Assembly (NCBI RefSeq): GCF_032854445.1
Contig: NC_088305.1
Span: 18,029,717-18,093,716 of the forward strand
Source: Liolophura sinensis
Lineage: Eukaryota; Mollusca; Polyplacophora; Chitonida; Chitonidae
Length of the DNA stretch: 64,000 nucleotides
Direction of reading: 5' to 3'
Shown here: piece after piece, positions 25,941-37,035 of the stretch
Numbering within the stretch: the stretch's first letter is position 1
How the letters are laid out: each line of letters begins with the position of its first letter
The notes under the pieces: model-generated
Told to the model about the DNA's origin: nothing
The model's database searches: none
Seen by the model: the letters and a program-made list of their open reading frames with translations, nothing else
Position numbers and translations under genes: made by a program

Positions 25941-27004
25941 TGACTGTTGGACAGAAGTTATGAGTATCCGTGTGAAATCAGCATGTATTTATATGGTAGC
26001 TGTGCATTGTTCTCAGTAGGGGATAGCTTAAGAAAGTATAACTCATCAACTGTGGTGATGTTTAGTAATTGTTGGTCTGTGAGAATGTCTTCTCATCAGG
26101 AGGGCAGTCTGGATGGCTTCAGACGGATTACGCCCCCTGTCATATGTTGATAGCAATCTTGTTACATGGAGATAGCCGGTAAATAAGCGGCATGCCGTTT
26201 GATATGTGTCTATGAGAAGGGATTGGCCACTCCGTTAGCTTGTGTACGTGTGCACTCGATAAAGAATCCGAACCATGAATGTGGAATTTGAAGTTTTTCT
26301 TTTCAATATTATTCCATTAAAGTTGCCCAGAAATTGTATTTTTCTTGTACGTGTTAGGTGTTGAATTAATGAGGAATGCTAAAGCTACCGAGTCTGTGAT
26401 TCTGTTTGAAGAAAGGTTTCTTTTGAAAAAATGTTTAAATGTCATTTATATTTCTTGTAGATTACAATAAAGAAAGTATTAGGCCTCATATCTTTTTTCT
26501 GTCCCTGAGATAGTCTCGTAGCGCCATGTTGTCAAGTTCTCTTTACAACTTACTTTGCGAAGAGATGTGAGTAAAAATAGAATAAAGGAAAGAGAATCAA
26601 ATGGGTGTTTATAAAATAAATAAGGGACTTTTGTCGTAAATGGATATGAGTGTTGTGAAATTATGCATAAAATATTGTTCTGTACACACTTTTTAGACAA
26701 CGAAGTAAAGATTGTGCAGTAATGAAGAAGAAAGAGTATAAGGTGTTAGAATTTTTTTTACATGTAACTGTTTGACGCAATACCTGTAGAGACGTTCAGG
26801 TTTGAATATGTCGGACTAGTTATATGCTGGATAGTAATGAAAGCTGGTATTATTGTTGAGCAAGTCTAAGAGTCAAAGAGTTTGTTGTTTTCATTCAATG
26901 CGTTTTATTTTCTCACTTGGTAACATCGAACAAGGAAGAATGGTGATATGTTCTCTTTAGCACTCAAAGAAATAGCACAATATGTATGTTTAAGCTAGCA
27001 CAAG

Positions 27005-27613
27005 TTATGGACGGTGGCTGTGCATCTTTCGCTTGGTATTCAAAGGACAGTACTTCAAGGTGTGGGCCATGTCTCCAGAGCTGCTGCAGATCGGGCAGGT
27101 GTATCGTCGGAGAATGGGACAAGTTACTCTTCCGGAGTCGTCTTTTAGCACGTGGCTGCCATACACTGACAAGGGTTCTCCGTTGTTCTTGCAGAATACG
27201 CAGTGCCGTGAGACGCCGTTGAGCCTGTTGTGAAGAAAACATGCGGTGGCCTTGGTGCGATATTGGTCATGATGGGGCAGGTGGCGCCCAGAAGGATTGC
27301 TTCGCATTTTAATCTGGAACATGTCGTATTCGTCCAGCGCATGATCTGTCCCATTGGTGTAAAAGTCGTACCACTCTATGGATCGGACATAGTCTAAATG
27401 GTATTCCGGTACTGTAGACAGGCACAGAACGTCTGGATTTAACTGCCACTCACCGCAACAGTCAGAGGACGACGAGCTTGAAAAGGAGGAATTGTGTTGA
27501 GACTGCGGGCTCACTTGCCTTGAGGATACACTGTGTTGGGACATAGCCATAATGCTTTCCGCTAGGGCAGAGGTGAGTTGCTGATACATGTTTACAAGTA
27601 AACTGGCTGGCAT
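27005..27613 (-). CDS. nanos: Nanos-like protein, copy 18
   Basis: An intact 202-codon exon 2 with V131L. Exon 1 is at 28165-28200 with the AT donor (28164-28163). Confidence 0.92.
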   Translation of the reverse strand: MPASLLVNMYQQLTSALAESIMAMSQHSVSSRQVSPQSQHNSSFSSSSSSDCCGEWQLNPDVLCLSTVPEYHLDYVRSIEWYDFYTNGTDHALDEYDMFQIKMRSNPSGRHLPHHDQYRTKATACFLHNRLNGVSRHCVFCKNNGEPLSVYGSHVLKDDSGRVTCPILRRYTCPICSSSGDMAHTLKYCPLNTKRKMHSHRP

Positions 27614-28678
27614 TGACTGTTGGACAGAAGTTATGAGTATCCGTGTGAAATCAGCATGTATTTATATGGTAGCTGTGCATTGTTCTCAGTAGGGGATAGC
27701 TTAAGAAAGTATAACTCATCAACTGTGGTGATGTTTAGTAATTGTTGGTCTGTGAGAATGTCTTCTCATCAGGAGGGCAGTCTGGATGGCTTCAGACGGA
27801 TTACGCCCCCTGTCATATGTTGATAGCAATCTTGTTACATGGAGATAGCCGGTAAATAAGCGGCATGCCGTTTGATATGTGTCTATGAGAAGGGATTGGC
27901 CACTCCGTTAGCTTGTGTACGTGTGCACTCGATAAAGAATCCGAACCATGAATGTGGAATTTGAAGTTTTTCTTTTCAATATTATTCCATTAAAGTTGCC
28001 CAGAAATTGTATTTTTCTTGTACGTGTTAGGTGTTGAATTAATGAGGAATGCTAAAGCTACCGAGTATGTGATTCTGTTTGAAGAAAGGTTTCTTTTGAA
28101 AAAATGTTTAAATGTCATTTATATTTCTTGTAGATTACAATAAAGAAAGTATTAGGCCTCATATCTTTTTTCTGTCCCTGAGATAGTCTCGTAGCGCCAT
28201 GTTGTCAAGTTCTCTTTACAACTTACTTTGCGAAGAGATGTGAGTAAAAATAGAATAAAGGAAAGAGAATCAAATGGGTGTTTATAAAATAAATAAGGGA
28301 ATTTTGTCGTAAATGGATATGAGTGTTGTGAAATTATGCGTAAAATATTGTTCTGTACACACTTTTTAGACAACGAAGTAAAGATTGTGCAGTAATGAAG
28401 AAGAAAGAGTATAAGGTGTTAGAATTTTTTTTTATATGTAACTGTTTGACGCAATACCTGTAGAGACGTTCAGGTTTGAATATGTCGGACTAGTTATATG
28501 CTGGATAGTAATGAAAGCTGGTATTATTGTTGAGCAAGTCTAAGAGTCAAAGAGTTTGTTGTTTTCATTCAATGCGTTTTATTTTCTCACTTGGTAACAT
28601 CGAACAAGGAAGAATGGTGATATGTTCTCTTTAGCACTCAAAGAAATAGCACAATATGTATGTTTAAGCTAGCACAAG

Positions 28679-29287
28679 TTATGGACGGTGGCTGTGCATC
28701 TTTCGCTTGGTATTCAAAGGACAGTACTTCAAGGTGTGGGCCATGTCTCCAGAGCTGCTGCAGATCGGGCAGGTGTATCGTCGGAGAATGGGACAAGTTA
28801 CTCTTCCGGAGTCGTCTTTTAGCACGTGGCTGCCATACACTGACAAGGGTTCTCCGTTGTTCTTGCAGAATACGCAGTGCCGTGAGACGCCGTTGAGCCT
28901 GTTGTGAAGAAAACATGCGGTGGCCTTGGTGCGATATTGGTCATGATGGGGCAGGTGGCGCCCAGAAGGATTGCTTCGCATTTTAATCTGGAACATGTCG
29001 TATTCGTCCAGCGCATGATCTGTCCCATTGGTGTAAAAGTCGTACCACTCTATGGATCGGACATAGTCTAAATGGTATTCCGGTACTGTAGACAGGCACA
29101 GAACGTCTGGATTTAACTGCCACTCACCGCAACAGTCAGAGGACGACGAGCTTGAAAAGGAGGAATTGTGTTGAGACTGCGGGCTCACTTGCCTTGAGGA
29201 TACACTGTGTTGGGACATAGCCATAATGCTTTCCGCTAGGGCAGAGGTGAGTTGCTGATACATGTTTACAAGTAAACTGGCTGGCAT
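28679..29287 (-). CDS. nanos: Nanos-like protein, copy 19
   Basis: An intact 202-codon exon 2 with V131L. Exon 1 is at 29839-29874 with the AT donor (29838-29837). It is the last member of the donor-less block. Confidence 0.92.
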   Translation of the reverse strand: MPASLLVNMYQQLTSALAESIMAMSQHSVSSRQVSPQSQHNSSFSSSSSSDCCGEWQLNPDVLCLSTVPEYHLDYVRSIEWYDFYTNGTDHALDEYDMFQIKMRSNPSGRHLPHHDQYRTKATACFLHNRLNGVSRHCVFCKNNGEPLSVYGSHVLKDDSGRVTCPILRRYTCPICSSSGDMAHTLKYCPLNTKRKMHSHRP

Positions 29288-30351
29288 TGACTGTTGGACA
29301 GAAGTTATGAGTATCCGTGTGAAATCAGCATGTATTTATATGGTAGCTGTGCATTGTTCTCAGTAGGGGATAGCTTAAGAAAGTATAACTCATCAACTGT
29401 GGTGATGTTTAGTAATTGTTGGTCTGTGAGAATGTCTTCTCATCAGGAGGGCAGTCTGGATGGCTTCAGACGGATTACGCCCCCTGTCATATGTTGATAG
29501 CAATCTTGTTACATGGAGATAGCCGGTAAATAAGCGGCATGCCGTTTGATATGTGTCTATGAGAAGGGATTGGCCACTCCGTTAGCTTGTGTACGTGTGC
29601 ACTCGATAAAGAATCCGAACCATGAATGTGGAATTTGAAGTTTTTCTTTTCAATATTATTCCATTAAAGTTGCCCAGAAATTGTATTTTTCTTGTACGTG
29701 TTAGGTGTTGAATTAATGAGGAATGCTAAAGCTACCGAGTATGTGATTCTGTTTGAAGAAAGGTTTCTTTTGAAAAAATGTTTAAATGTCATTTATATTT
29801 CTTGTAGATTACAATAAAGAAAGTATTAGGCCTCATATCTTTTTTCTGTCCCTGAGATAGTCTCGTAGCGCCATGTTGTCAAGTTCTCTTTACAACTTAC
29901 TTTGCGAAGAGATGTGAGTAAAAATAGAATAAAGGAAAGAGAATCAAATGGGTGTTTATAAAATAAATAAGGGAATTTTGTCGTAAATGGATATGAGTGT
30001 TGTGAAATTATGCGTAAAATATTGTTCTGTACACACTTTTTAGACAACGAAGTAAAGATTGTGCAGTAATGAAGAAGAAAGAGTATAAGGTGTTAGAATT
30101 TTTTTTACATGTAACTGTTTGACGCAATACCTGTAGAGACGTTCAGGTTTGAATATGTCGGACTAGTTATATGCTGGATAGTAATGAAAGCTGGTATTAT
30201 TGTTGAGCAAGTCTAAGAGTCAAAGAGTTTGTTGTTTTCATTCAATGCGTTTTATTTTCTCACTTGGTAACATCGAACAAGGAAGAATGGTGATATGTTC
30301 TCTTTAGCACTCAAAGAAATAGCACAATATGTATGTTTAAGCTAGCACAAG

Positions 30352-30960
30352 TTATGGACGGTGGCTGTGCATCTTTCGCTTGGTATTCAAAGGACAGTAC
30401 TTCAAGGTGTGGGCCATGTCTCCAGAGCTGCTGCAGATCGGGCAGGTGTATCGTCGGAGAATGGGACAAGTTACTCTTCCGGAGTCGTCTTTTAGCACGT
30501 GGCTGCCATACACTGACAAGGGTTCTCCGTTGTTCTTGCAGAATACGCAGTGCCGTGAGACGCCGTTGAGCCTGTTGTGAAGAAAACATGCGGTGGCCTT
30601 GGTGCGATATTGGTCATGATGGGGCAGGTGGCGCCCAGAAGGATTGCTTCGCATTTTAATCTGGAACATGTCGTATTCGTCCAGCGCATGATCTGTCCCA
30701 TTGGTGTAAAAGTCGTACCACTCTATGGATCGGACATAGTCTAAATGGTATTCCGGTACTGTAGACAGGCACAGAACGTCTGGATTTAACTGCCACTCAC
30801 CGCAACAGTCAGAGGACGACGAGCTTGAAAAGGAGGAATTGTGTTGAGACTGCGGGCTCACTTGCCTTGAGGATACACTGTGTTGGGACATAGCCATAAT
30901 GCTTTCCGCTAGGGCAGAGGTGAGTTGCTGATACATGTTTACAAGTAAACTGGCTGGCAT
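30352..30960 (-). CDS. nanos: Nanos-like protein, copy 20
   Basis: An intact 202-codon exon 2 with V131L. Exon 1 is at 31512-31547 with a GT donor. This is the first copy of the homogeneous block 20-32, marked by the palindromic donor and by ACATGTAAC after the poly-T tract. Confidence 0.93.
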   Translation of the reverse strand: MPASLLVNMYQQLTSALAESIMAMSQHSVSSRQVSPQSQHNSSFSSSSSSDCCGEWQLNPDVLCLSTVPEYHLDYVRSIEWYDFYTNGTDHALDEYDMFQIKMRSNPSGRHLPHHDQYRTKATACFLHNRLNGVSRHCVFCKNNGEPLSVYGSHVLKDDSGRVTCPILRRYTCPICSSSGDMAHTLKYCPLNTKRKMHSHRP

Positions 30961-32024
30961 TGACTGTTGGACAGAAGTTATGAGTATCCGTGTGAAATCA
31001 GCATGTATTTATATGGTAGCTGTGCATTGTTCTCAGTAGGGGATAGCTTAAGAAAGTATAACTCATCAACTGTGGTGATGTTTAGTAATTGTTGGTCTGT
31101 GAGAATGTCTTCTCATCAGGAGGGCAGTCTGGATGGCTTCAGACGGATTACGCCCCCTGTCATATGTTGATAGCAATCTTGTTACATGGAGATAGCCGGT
31201 AAATAAGCGGCATGCCGTTTGATATGTGTCTATGAGAAGGGATTGGCCACTCCGTTAGCTTGTGTACGTGTGCACTCGATAAAGAATCCGAACCATGAAT
31301 GTGGAATTTGAAGTTTTTCTTTTCAATATTATTCCATTAAAGTTGCCCAGAAATTGTATTTTTCTTGTACGTGTTAGGTGTTGAATTAATGAGGAATGCT
31401 AAAGCTACCGAGTATGTGATTCTGTTTGAAGAAAGGTTTCTTTTGAAAAAATGTTTAAATGTCATTTATATTTCTTGTAGATTACAATAAAGAAAGTATG
31501 AGGCCTCATACCTTTTTTCTGTCCCTGAGATAGTCTCGTAGCGCCATGTTGTCAAGTTCTCTTTACAACTTACTTTGCGAAGAGATGTGAGTAAAAATAG
31601 AATAAAGGAAAGAGAATCAAATGGGTGTTTATAAAATAAATAAGGGAATTTTGTCGTAAATGGATATGAGTGTTGTGAAATTATGCATAAAATATTGTTC
31701 TGTACACACTTTTTAGACAACGAAGTAAAGATTGTGCAGTAATGAAGAAGAAAGAGTATAAGGTGTTAGAATTTTTTTTACATGTAACTGTTTGACGCAA
31801 TACCTGTAGAGACGTTCAGGTTTGAATATGTCGGACTAGTTATATGCTGGACAGTAATGAAAGCTGGTATTATTGTTGAGCAAGTCTAAGAGTCAAAGAG
31901 TTTGTTGTTTTCATTCAATGCGTTTTATTTTCTCACCTGGTAACATCGAACAAGGAAGAATGGTGATATGTTCTCTTTAGCACTCAAAGAAATAGCACAA
32001 TATGTATGTTTAAGCTAGCACAAG

Positions 32025-32629
32025 TTATGGACGGTGGCTGTGCATCTTTCGCTTGGTATTCAAAGGACAGTACTTCAAGGTGTGGGCCATGTCTCCAGAG
32101 CTGCTGCAGATCGGGCAGGTGTATCGTCGGAGAATGGGACAAGTTACTCTTCCGGAGTCGTCTTTTAGCACGTGGCTGCCATACACTGACAAGGGTTCTC
32201 CGTTGTTCTTGCAGAATACGCAGTGCCGTGAGACGCCGTTGAGCCTGTTGTGAAGAAAACATGCGGTGGCCTTGGTGCGATATTGGTCATGATGGGGCAG
32301 GTGGCGCCCAGAAGGATTGCTTCGCATTTTAATCTGGAACATGTCGTATTCGTCCAGCGCATGATCTGTCCCATTGGTGTAAAAGTCGTACCACTCTATG
32401 GATCGGACATAGTCTAAATGGTATTCCGGTACTGTAGACAGGCACAGAACGTCTGGATTTAACTGCCACTCACCGCAACAGTCAGAGGACGACGAGCTTG
32501 AAAAGGAGGAATTGTGTTGAGGCTGCGGGCTCACTTGCCTTGAGGATACACTGTGTTGGGACATAGCCATAATGCTTTCCGCTAGGGCAGAGGTTGCTGA
32601 TACATGTTTACAAGTAAACTGGCTGGCAT
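32025..32629 (-). pseudogene. Nanos-like copy 21, 4-bp deletion at codon 13
   Basis: Four bases are missing near 32593. The frame from the exon-2 ATG (32629) changes after codon 12 and reaches TAG three codons later. A frame starting at Met22 (32570) is open for 181 codons and keeps the zinc finger, with S38P and V131L. Exon 1 is at 33181-33216. Confidence 0.85.
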
Positions 32630-33693
32630 TGACTGTTGGACAGAAGTTATGAGTATCCGTGTGAAATCAGCATGTATTTATATGGTAGCTGTGCATTGTT
32701 CTCAGTAGGGGATAGCTTAAGAAAGTATAACTCATCAACTGTGGTGATGTTTAGTAATTGTTGGTCTGTGAGAATGTCTTCTCATCAGGAGGGCAGTCTG
32801 GATGGCTTCAGACGGATTACGCCCCCTGTCATATGTTGATAGCAATCTTGTTACATGGAGATAGCCGGTAAATAAGCGGCATGCCGTTTGATATGTGTCT
32901 ATGAGAAGGGATTGGCCACTCCGTTAGCTTGTGTACGTGTGCACTCGATAAAGAATCCGAACCATGAATGTGGAATTTGAAGTTTTTCTTTTCAATATTA
33001 TTCCATTAAAGTTGCCCAGAAATTGTATTTTTCTTGTACGTGTTAGGTGTTGAATTAATGAGGAATGCTAAAGCTACCGAGTCTGTGATTCTGTTTGAAG
33101 AAAGGTTTCTTTTGAAAAAATGTTTAAATGTCATTTATATTTCTTGTAGATTACAATAAAGAAAGTATGAGGCCTCATACCTTTTTTCTGTCCCTGAGAT
33201 AGTCTCGTAGCGCCATGTTGTCAAGTTCTCTTTACAACTTACTTTGCGAAGAGATGTGAGTAAAAATAGAATAAAGGAAAGAGAATCAAATGGGTGTTTA
33301 TAAAATAAATAAGGGAATTTTGTCGTAAATGGATATGAGTGTTGTGAAATTATGCATAAAATATTGTTCTGTACACACTTTTTAGACAACGAAGTAAAGA
33401 TTGTGCAGTAATGAAGAAGAAAGAGTATAAGGTGTTAGAATTTTTTTTACATGTAACTGTTTGACGCAATACCTGTAGAGACGTTCAGGTTTGAATATGT
33501 CGGACTAGTTATATGCTGGATAGTAATGAAAGCTGGTATTATTGTTGAGCAAGTCTAAGAGTCAAAGAGTTTGTTGTTTTCATTCAATGCGTTTTATTTT
33601 CTCACCTGGTAACATCGAACAAGGAAGAATGGTGATATGTTCTCTTTAGCACTCAAAGAAATAGCACAATATGTATGTTTAAGCTAGCACAAG

Positions 33694-34298
33694 TTATGGA
33701 CGGTGGCTGTGCATCTTTCGCTTGGTATTCAAAGGACAGTACTTCAAGGTGTGGGCCATGTCTCCAGAGCTGCTGCAGATCGGGCAGGTGTATCGTCGGA
33801 GAATGGGACAAGTTACTCTTCCGGAGTCGTCTTTTAGCACGTGGCTGCCATACACTGACAAGGGTTCTCCGTTGTTCTTGCAGAATACGCAGTGCCGTGA
33901 GACGCCGTTGAGCCTGTTGTGAAGAAAACATGCGGTGGCCTTGGTGCGATATTGGTCATGATGGGGCAGGTGGCGCCCAGAAGGATTGCTTCGCATTTTA
34001 ATCTGGAACATGTCGTATTCGTCCAGCGCATGATCTGTCCCATTGGTGTAAAAGTCGTACCACTCTATGGATCGGACATAGTCTAAATGGTATTCCGGTA
34101 CTGTAGACAGGCACAGAACGTCTGGATTTAACTGCCACTCACCGCAACAGTCAGAGGACGACGAGCTTGAAAAGGAGGAATTGTGTTGAGGCTGCGGGCT
34201 CACTTGCCTTGAGGATACACTGTGTTGGGACATAGCCATAATGCTTTCCGCTAGGGCAGAGGTTGCTGATACATGTTTACAAGTAAACTGGCTGGCAT
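33694..34298 (-). pseudogene. Nanos-like copy 22, same 4-bp deletion
   Basis: It has the identical deletion (near 34262), S38P and V131L as in copy 21, exactly one 1,669-bp unit away, so the two arose by duplication or conversion after the deletion. The frame from Met22 (34239) is open. Exon 1 is at 34850-34885. Confidence 0.85.
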
Positions 34299-35261
34299 TG
34301 ACTGTTGGACAGAAGTTATGAGTATCCGTGTGAAATCAGCATGTATTTATATGGTAGCTGTGCATTGTTCTCAGTAGGGGATAGCTTAAGAAAGTATAAC
34401 TCATCAACTGTGGTGATGTTTAGTAATTGTTGGTCTGTGAGAATGTCTTCTCATCAGGAGGGCAGTCTGGATGGCTTCAGACGGATTACGCCCCCTGTCA
34501 TATGTTGATAGCAATCTTGTTACATGGAGATAGCCGGTAAATAAGCGGCATGCCGTTTGATATGTGTCTATGAGAAGGGATTGGCCACTCCGTTAGCTTG
34601 TGTACGTGTGCACTCGATAAAGAATCCGAACCATGAATGTGGAATTTGAAGTTTTTCTTTTCAATATTATTCCATTAAAGTTGCCCAGAAATTGTATTTT
34701 TCTTGTACGTGTTAGGTGTTGAATTAATGAGGAATGCTAAAGCTACCGAGTCTGTGATTCTGTTTGAAGAAAGGTTTCTTTTGAAAAAATGTTTAAATGT
34801 CATTTATATTTCTTGTAGATTACAATAAAGAAAGTATGAGGCCTCATACCTTTTTTCTGTCCCTGAGATAGTCTCGTAGCGCCATGTTGTCAAGTTCTCT
34901 TTACAACTTACTTTGCGAAGAGATGTGAGTAAAAATAGAATAAAGGAAAGAGAATCAAATGGGTGTTTATAAAATAAATAAGGGAATTTTGTCGTAAATG
35001 GATATGAGTGTTGTGAAATTATGCATAAAATATTGTTCTGTACACACTTTTTAGACAACGAAGTAAAGATTGTGCAGTAATGAAGAAGAAAGAGTATAAG
35101 GTGTTAGAATTTTTTTTACATGTAACTGTTTGACGCAATACCTGTAGAGACGTTCAGGTTTGAATATGTCGGACTAGTTATATGCTGGATAGTAATGAAA
35201 GCTGGTATTATTGTTGAGCAAGTCTAAGAGTCAAAGAGTTTGTTGTTTTCATTCAATGCGT

Positions 35262-35267
35262 TTTATT
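35262..35267 (-). terminator. Poly(A) signal AATAAA of copy 23
   Basis: TTTATT on the plus strand reads AATAAA in the gene's direction, about 95 nt after the stop codon. The same hexamer lies at the same offset in the other units checked (for example 2799-2794 for copy 3). It predicts a 3' UTR of roughly 110-130 nt and an mRNA of about 0.8 kb. For copy 14 the site falls in the gap. Confidence 0.7.
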
Positions 35268-35362
35268 TTCTCACCTGGTAACATCGAACAAGGAAGAATG
35301 GTGATATGTTCTCTTTAGCACTCAAAGAAATAGCACAATATGTATGTTTAAGCTAGCACAAG

Positions 35363-35971
35363 TTATGGACGGTGGCTGTGCATCTTTCGCTTGGTATTCA
35401 AAGGACAGTACTTCAAGGTGTGGGCCATGTCTCCAGAGCTGCTGCAGATCGGGCAGGTGTATCGTCGGAGAATGGGACAAGTTACTCTTCCGGAGTCGTC
35501 TTTTAGCACGTGGCTGCCATACACTGACAAGGGTTCTCCGTTGTTCTTGCAGAATACGCAGTGCCGTGAGACGCCGTTGAGCCTGTTGTGAAGAAAACAT
35601 GCGGTGGCCTTGGTGCGATATTGGTCATGATGGGGCAGGTGGCGCCCAGAAGGATTGCTTCGCATTTTAATCTGGAACATGTCGTATTCGTCCAGCGCAT
35701 GATCTGTCCCATTGGTGTAAAAGTCGTACCACTCTATGGATCGGACATAGTCTAAATGGTATTCCGGTACTGTAGACAGGCACAGAACGTCTGGATTTAA
35801 CTGCCACTCACCGCAACAGTCAGAGGACGACGAGCTTGAAAAGGAGGAATTGTGTTGAGACTGCGGGCTCACTTGCCTTGAGGATACACTGTGTTGGGAC
35901 ATAGCCATAATGCTTTCCGCTAGGGCAGAGGTGAGTTGCTGATACATGTTTACAAGTAAACTGGCTGGCAT
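35363..35971 (-). CDS. nanos: Nanos-like germline RNA-binding protein, copy 23 (reference copy)
   Basis: Nanos proteins bind mRNA 3' UTRs, usually with Pumilio, and recruit deadenylation machinery to silence targets in germ cells. Seen here: a 202-residue frame with a Ser-rich segment at about 42-50, an acidic/aromatic stretch at about 70-100, then the family signature. Finger 1 uses C138, C141, H154 and C165; finger 2 uses C173, C176, H184 and C189; a seven-residue linker joins them, and a short basic tail ends at Pro202. The length is short to typical for the family. Splicing to exon 1 (36523-36558) would add 13 residues, for 215 in total. The exon-2 ATG is the start only if exon 1 is not used. 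The only difference from the array majority is V131L, itself common. No canonical UGUANAUA Pumilio site is seen in the short 3' UTR. The closest vertebrate-type N-terminal NOT1-binding motif is not evident. Confidence 0.95.
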   Translation of the reverse strand: MPASLLVNMYQQLTSALAESIMAMSQHSVSSRQVSPQSQHNSSFSSSSSSDCCGEWQLNPDVLCLSTVPEYHLDYVRSIEWYDFYTNGTDHALDEYDMFQIKMRSNPSGRHLPHHDQYRTKATACFLHNRLNGVSRHCVFCKNNGEPLSVYGSHVLKDDSGRVTCPILRRYTCPICSSSGDMAHTLKYCPLNTKRKMHSHRP

Positions 35972-36016
35972 TGACTGTTGGACAGAAGTTATGAGTATCC
36001 GTGTGAAATCAGCATG

Positions 36017-36024
36017 TATTTATA
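36017..36024 (-). promoter_or_regulatory. TATAAATA inside the predicted intron (alternative promoter)
   Basis: TATAAATA lies 46-53 nt upstream of the exon-2 ATG, and a TCATAAC that could serve as a weak initiator lies about 32 nt downstream of it. If used, it would drive an intronless mRNA starting about 20 nt before the exon-2 ATG. It is conserved in most units but altered in copies 12, 13 and others. I favour the two-exon model because its start-site elements fit better, but both promoters may be used. Confidence 0.35.
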
Positions 36025-36506
36025 TGGTAGCTGTGCATTGTTCTCAGTAGGGGATAGCTTAAGAAAGTATAACTCATCAACTGTGGTGATGTTTAGTAAT
36101 TGTTGGTCTGTGAGAATGTCTTCTCATCAGGAGGGCAGTCTGGATGGCTTCAGACGGATTACGCCCCCTGTCATATGTTGATAGCAATCTTGTTACATGG
36201 AGATAGCCGGTAAATAAGCGGCATGCCGTTTGATATGTGTCTATGAGAAGGGATTGGCCACTCCGTTAGCTTGTGTACGTGTGCACTCGATAAAGAATCC
36301 GAACCATGAATGTGGAATTTGAAGTTTTTCTTTTCAATATTATTCCATTAAAGTTGCCCAGAAATTGTATTTTTCTTGTACGTGTTAGGTGTTGAATTAA
36401 TGAGGAATGCTAAAGCTACCGAGTCTGTGATTCTGTTTGAAGAAAGGTTTCTTTTGAAAAAATGTTTAAATGTCATTTATATTTCTTGTAGATTACAATA
36501 AAGAAA

Positions 36507-36522
36507 GTATGAGGCCTCATAC
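36507..36522. repeat. 16-bp perfect palindrome at the exon-1 donor
   Basis: GTATGAGGCCTCATAC reads the same on both strands and ends exactly at the donor G. It occurs in copies 14 and 20-32. Elsewhere one base (GTATTAGG) breaks the symmetry. Confidence 0.8.
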
Positions 36523-36558
36523 CTTTTTTCTGTCCCTGAGATAGTCTCGTAGCGCCAT
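36523..36558 (-). CDS. nanos: Predicted exon 1 of nanos copy 23 (MALRDYLRDRKK)
   Basis: Twelve codons begin at an ATG in the context CAACATGG, an excellent translation start, and end at AAG|GTATGAG. Reasons to believe it: near-perfect conservation in the array; in the most diverged unit (copy 12) both substitutions here are silent; phase matches the exon-2 acceptor; and a TATA plus initiator pair is correctly placed upstream. The peptide is basic and charged. It resembles no named motif that I can defend, although LRDYL is loosely like the core of the vertebrate NOT1-interacting motif without its aromatic residues. Without transcripts it remains a prediction. Confidence 0.65.
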
Positions 36559-36609
36559 GTTGTCAAGTTCTCTTTACAACTTACTTTGCGAAGAGATGTG
36601 AGTAAAAAT

Positions 36610-36644
36610 AGAATAAAGGAAAGAGAATCAAATGGGTGTTTATA
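36610..36644 (-). promoter_or_regulatory. Core promoter of copy 23 (TATA box and initiator)
   Basis: TATAAA runs from 36644 to 36639 in the gene's direction. TTATTCT, with A at 36614, is a full match to the animal initiator YYANWYY and puts the TATA box at -30. The predicted 5' UTR is 56 nt. The same arrangement recurs 81-86 nt upstream of the exon-1 ATG in other units. Copies 25-28 have a T>A change at -2 of the initiator, and copy 11 has one beside +1. Confidence 0.65.
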
Positions 36645-36935
36645 AAATAAATAAGGGAATTTTGTCGTAAATGGATATGAGTGTTGTGAAATTATGCATA
36701 AAATATTGTTCTGTACACACTTTTTAGACAACGAAGTAAAGATTGTGCAGTAATGAAGAAGAAAGAGTATAAGGTGTTAGAATTTTTTTTACATGTAACT
36801 GTTTGACGCAATACCTGTAGAGACGTTCAGGTTTGAATATGTCGGACTAGTTATATGCTGGATAGTAATGAAAGCTGGTATTATTGTTGAGCAAGTCTAA
36901 GAGTCAAAGAGTTTGTTGTTTTCATTCAATGCGTT
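36645..36935. other. Intergenic spacer between copies 23 and 24
   Basis: This is about 290 bp of AT-rich DNA between the promoter of one gene and the poly(A) region of the next, and it is representative of every unit. It holds a TTATGCATAA palindrome (36692-36701) and a poly-T tract (about 36783-36790) whose length varies from 6 to 9 or more between units. I see no open frame, RNA gene or transposon end in it. Confidence 0.7.
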
Positions 36936-37035
36936 TTATTTTCTCACTTGGTAACATCGAACAAGGAAGAATGGTGATATGTTCTCTTTAGCACTCAAAG
37001 AAATAGCACAATATGTATGTTTAAGCTAGCACAAG

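Larger units (their letters stand above)
35975..36522 (-). other. Predicted intron of copy 23 (548 nt, phase 0)
   Basis: In the gene's direction it begins GTATGAG at 36522 and ends ACAG at 35975. It leaves exon 1 after a complete AAG codon and enters exon 2 at TCA, one codon before the 202-codon frame's ATG, so the phases agree. A short pyrimidine stretch (TTCTGTCC) and a CTCATAAC candidate branch point lie within 25 nt of the acceptor. The intron contains the 59-bp and 18-bp length polymorphisms of the array. No open frame of note lies inside it. This is inferred from sequence only. Confidence 0.65.

Noticed and set aside
35391-35591. Plus-strand frames of 66 and 78 codons and minus-strand frames of 69 and 92 codons over the nanos exon
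   Set aside because: They are shadow frames of the zinc-finger coding sequence; several begin at non-ATG codons. The nanos frame alone has a recognisable domain.
35928-35940. Plus-strand AG|GTGAGT donor consensus inside exon 2
   Set aside because: It lies on the strand opposite to the gene and no plus-strand exon supports it; it is chance sequence in the coding region and is lost in copies 21-22.
35978-36181. Plus-strand 67-72-codon frame just upstream of exon 2
   Set aside because: It starts at a non-ATG codon, lies in the predicted intron, has no family resemblance and changes its end with the 18-bp deletion.
36523-36558. LRDYL in exon 1 as a genuine NOT1-interacting motif
   Set aside because: The known vertebrate motif depends on aromatic residues before DYL and a hydrophobic run after it; these are absent, so the likeness is too weak to call.
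36477-36731. Minus-strand open frame of 73-84 codons, repeated in every unit, rich in hydrophobic residues
   Set aside because: It overlaps the predicted promoter, 5' UTR and exon 1 in another frame and matches no family I know. Its conservation is explained by the homogeneity of the array, and its end shifts freely with one-base variants (67, 73 or 84 codons).
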